From Paraphysomonas bandaiensis (taxonomy: Eukaryota; Chrysophyceae), in NCBI GenBank assembly GCA_965644295.1, contig CBFFRP010000160.1:1-31093 (forward strand): DNA of 31,093 nt. Reading direction: 5' to 3'. The notes under the pieces are model-generated. The model did no database searches. It had not been told where the DNA came from and saw only the letters and a list, made by a program, of their open reading frames with translations. The translations under genes were made by a program, and so were the position numbers. Of the stretch, positions 30,561 to 31,093 are shown one piece after another. Position 1 is the first letter of the stretch; each line of letters begins with the position of its first letter.

Positions 30561-31093
30561 GCTCTGTGTCATAGGCTTAAACCCAAATGATACGCAGGCC
30601 TTTGCCTATAGACAACAAAAAGTGCTCTGTGTCATAGGCTAAAACCCAAATGATACGCAGGCAATTGTCTATAGACAGAATAAAAGAATGCTCTGTGTCA
30701 TAGGCTTAAACCCAAATGATACGCAGGCCTTTGCCTATAGACAACAAAAAGTGCTCTGTGTCATAGGCTAAAACCCAAATGATACGCAGGCAATTGTCTA
30801 TAGACAGAATAAAAGAATGCTCTGTGTCATAGGCTTAAACCCAAATGATACGCAGGCCTTTGCCTATAGACAACAAAAAGTGCTCTGTGTCATAGGCTAA
30901 AACCCAAATGATACGCAGGCAATTGTCTATAGACAGAATAAAAGAATGCTCTGTGTCATAGGCTTAAACCCAAATGATACGCAGGCCTTTGCCTATAGAC
31001 AACAAAAAGTGCTCTGTGTCATAGGCTAAAACCCAAATGATACGCAGGCAATTGTCTATAGACAGAATAAAAGAATGCTCTGTGTCATAGGCT
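30561..31093 (+). repeat. 63/66-bp dimeric satellite, continuing past the window
   Basis: GCTCTGTGTCATAGGC starts at 30561, 30624, 30690, 30753, 30819, 30882, 30948, 31011 and 31077, alternating steps of 63 and 66. The two monomers differ at GGCCTTTGCC versus GGCAATTGTC and in their spacer (ACAACAAAAAGT versus CAGAATAAAAGAAT). Successive dimers look identical, so the 129-bp dimer is the amplified unit. GTCATAGGC near the start and GCCTATAGAC near the end of the 63-bp type are nearly inverted, so monomers can form a stem. Confidence 0.97.

Overview
The window is nuclear DNA of a eukaryote. It has GT-AG introns of 57 to 150 bases, LTR retrotransposons of both the Ty3/gypsy and Ty1/copia groups, a DNA-transposon-like insertion with terminal inverted repeats, a hAT transposase relic and three satellite arrays. 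The species cannot be named from sequence alone. A BED/hAT relic of a type I associate with oomycete genomes, and a MAPKK-like kinase starting with a myristoylation-type MGAGAS, point weakly to a protist, perhaps a stramenopile. This is inference.

Layout. 1-4910: a decayed gypsy gag-pol whose integrase is fused in one open frame to the 3' half of a copia reverse transcriptase/RNase H, followed by a copia-type 3' UTR and 3' LTR. 4911-10442: a complete, apparently intact copia element with LTRs that look identical, a CGTAG target duplication and a single 1588-codon ORF that begins inside the 5' LTR. 10443-11028: a 125-bp direct repeat pair around a truncated inverted LTR. 11029-13695 (minus): a four-exon MAPKK-like kinase of 772 residues, the best host gene here. 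13696-15925: no gene seen.

15926-25469 is a nest. A second copia lineage on the minus strand (LTRs 16092-16347 and 25050-25304) is flanked by exact-length 166-bp direct repeats instead of a short target duplication. Its pol has two frameshifts. Its gag is split by a 3489-bp element with 28-bp perfect terminal inverted repeats and a TA duplication. That insertion carries about 18 copies of a 101-bp satellite with a 291-bp three-unit higher-order period. 25501-26247 holds a hAT transposase relic whose catalytic core is deleted.

27379-29003 (minus) is a two-exon gene of unknown function with a likely one-base frameshift. The right end is satellite: a 68-bp unit arranged as a 204-bp trimer (29410-30152), and a 63/66-bp dimer (30561 to the window edge, continuing outside). 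The region is therefore a repeat-rich accessory block with two host-like genes. The strongest oddities are the gypsy-copia fusion, the long duplications flanking retroelement sequence, and the satellite carried inside a TIR element.
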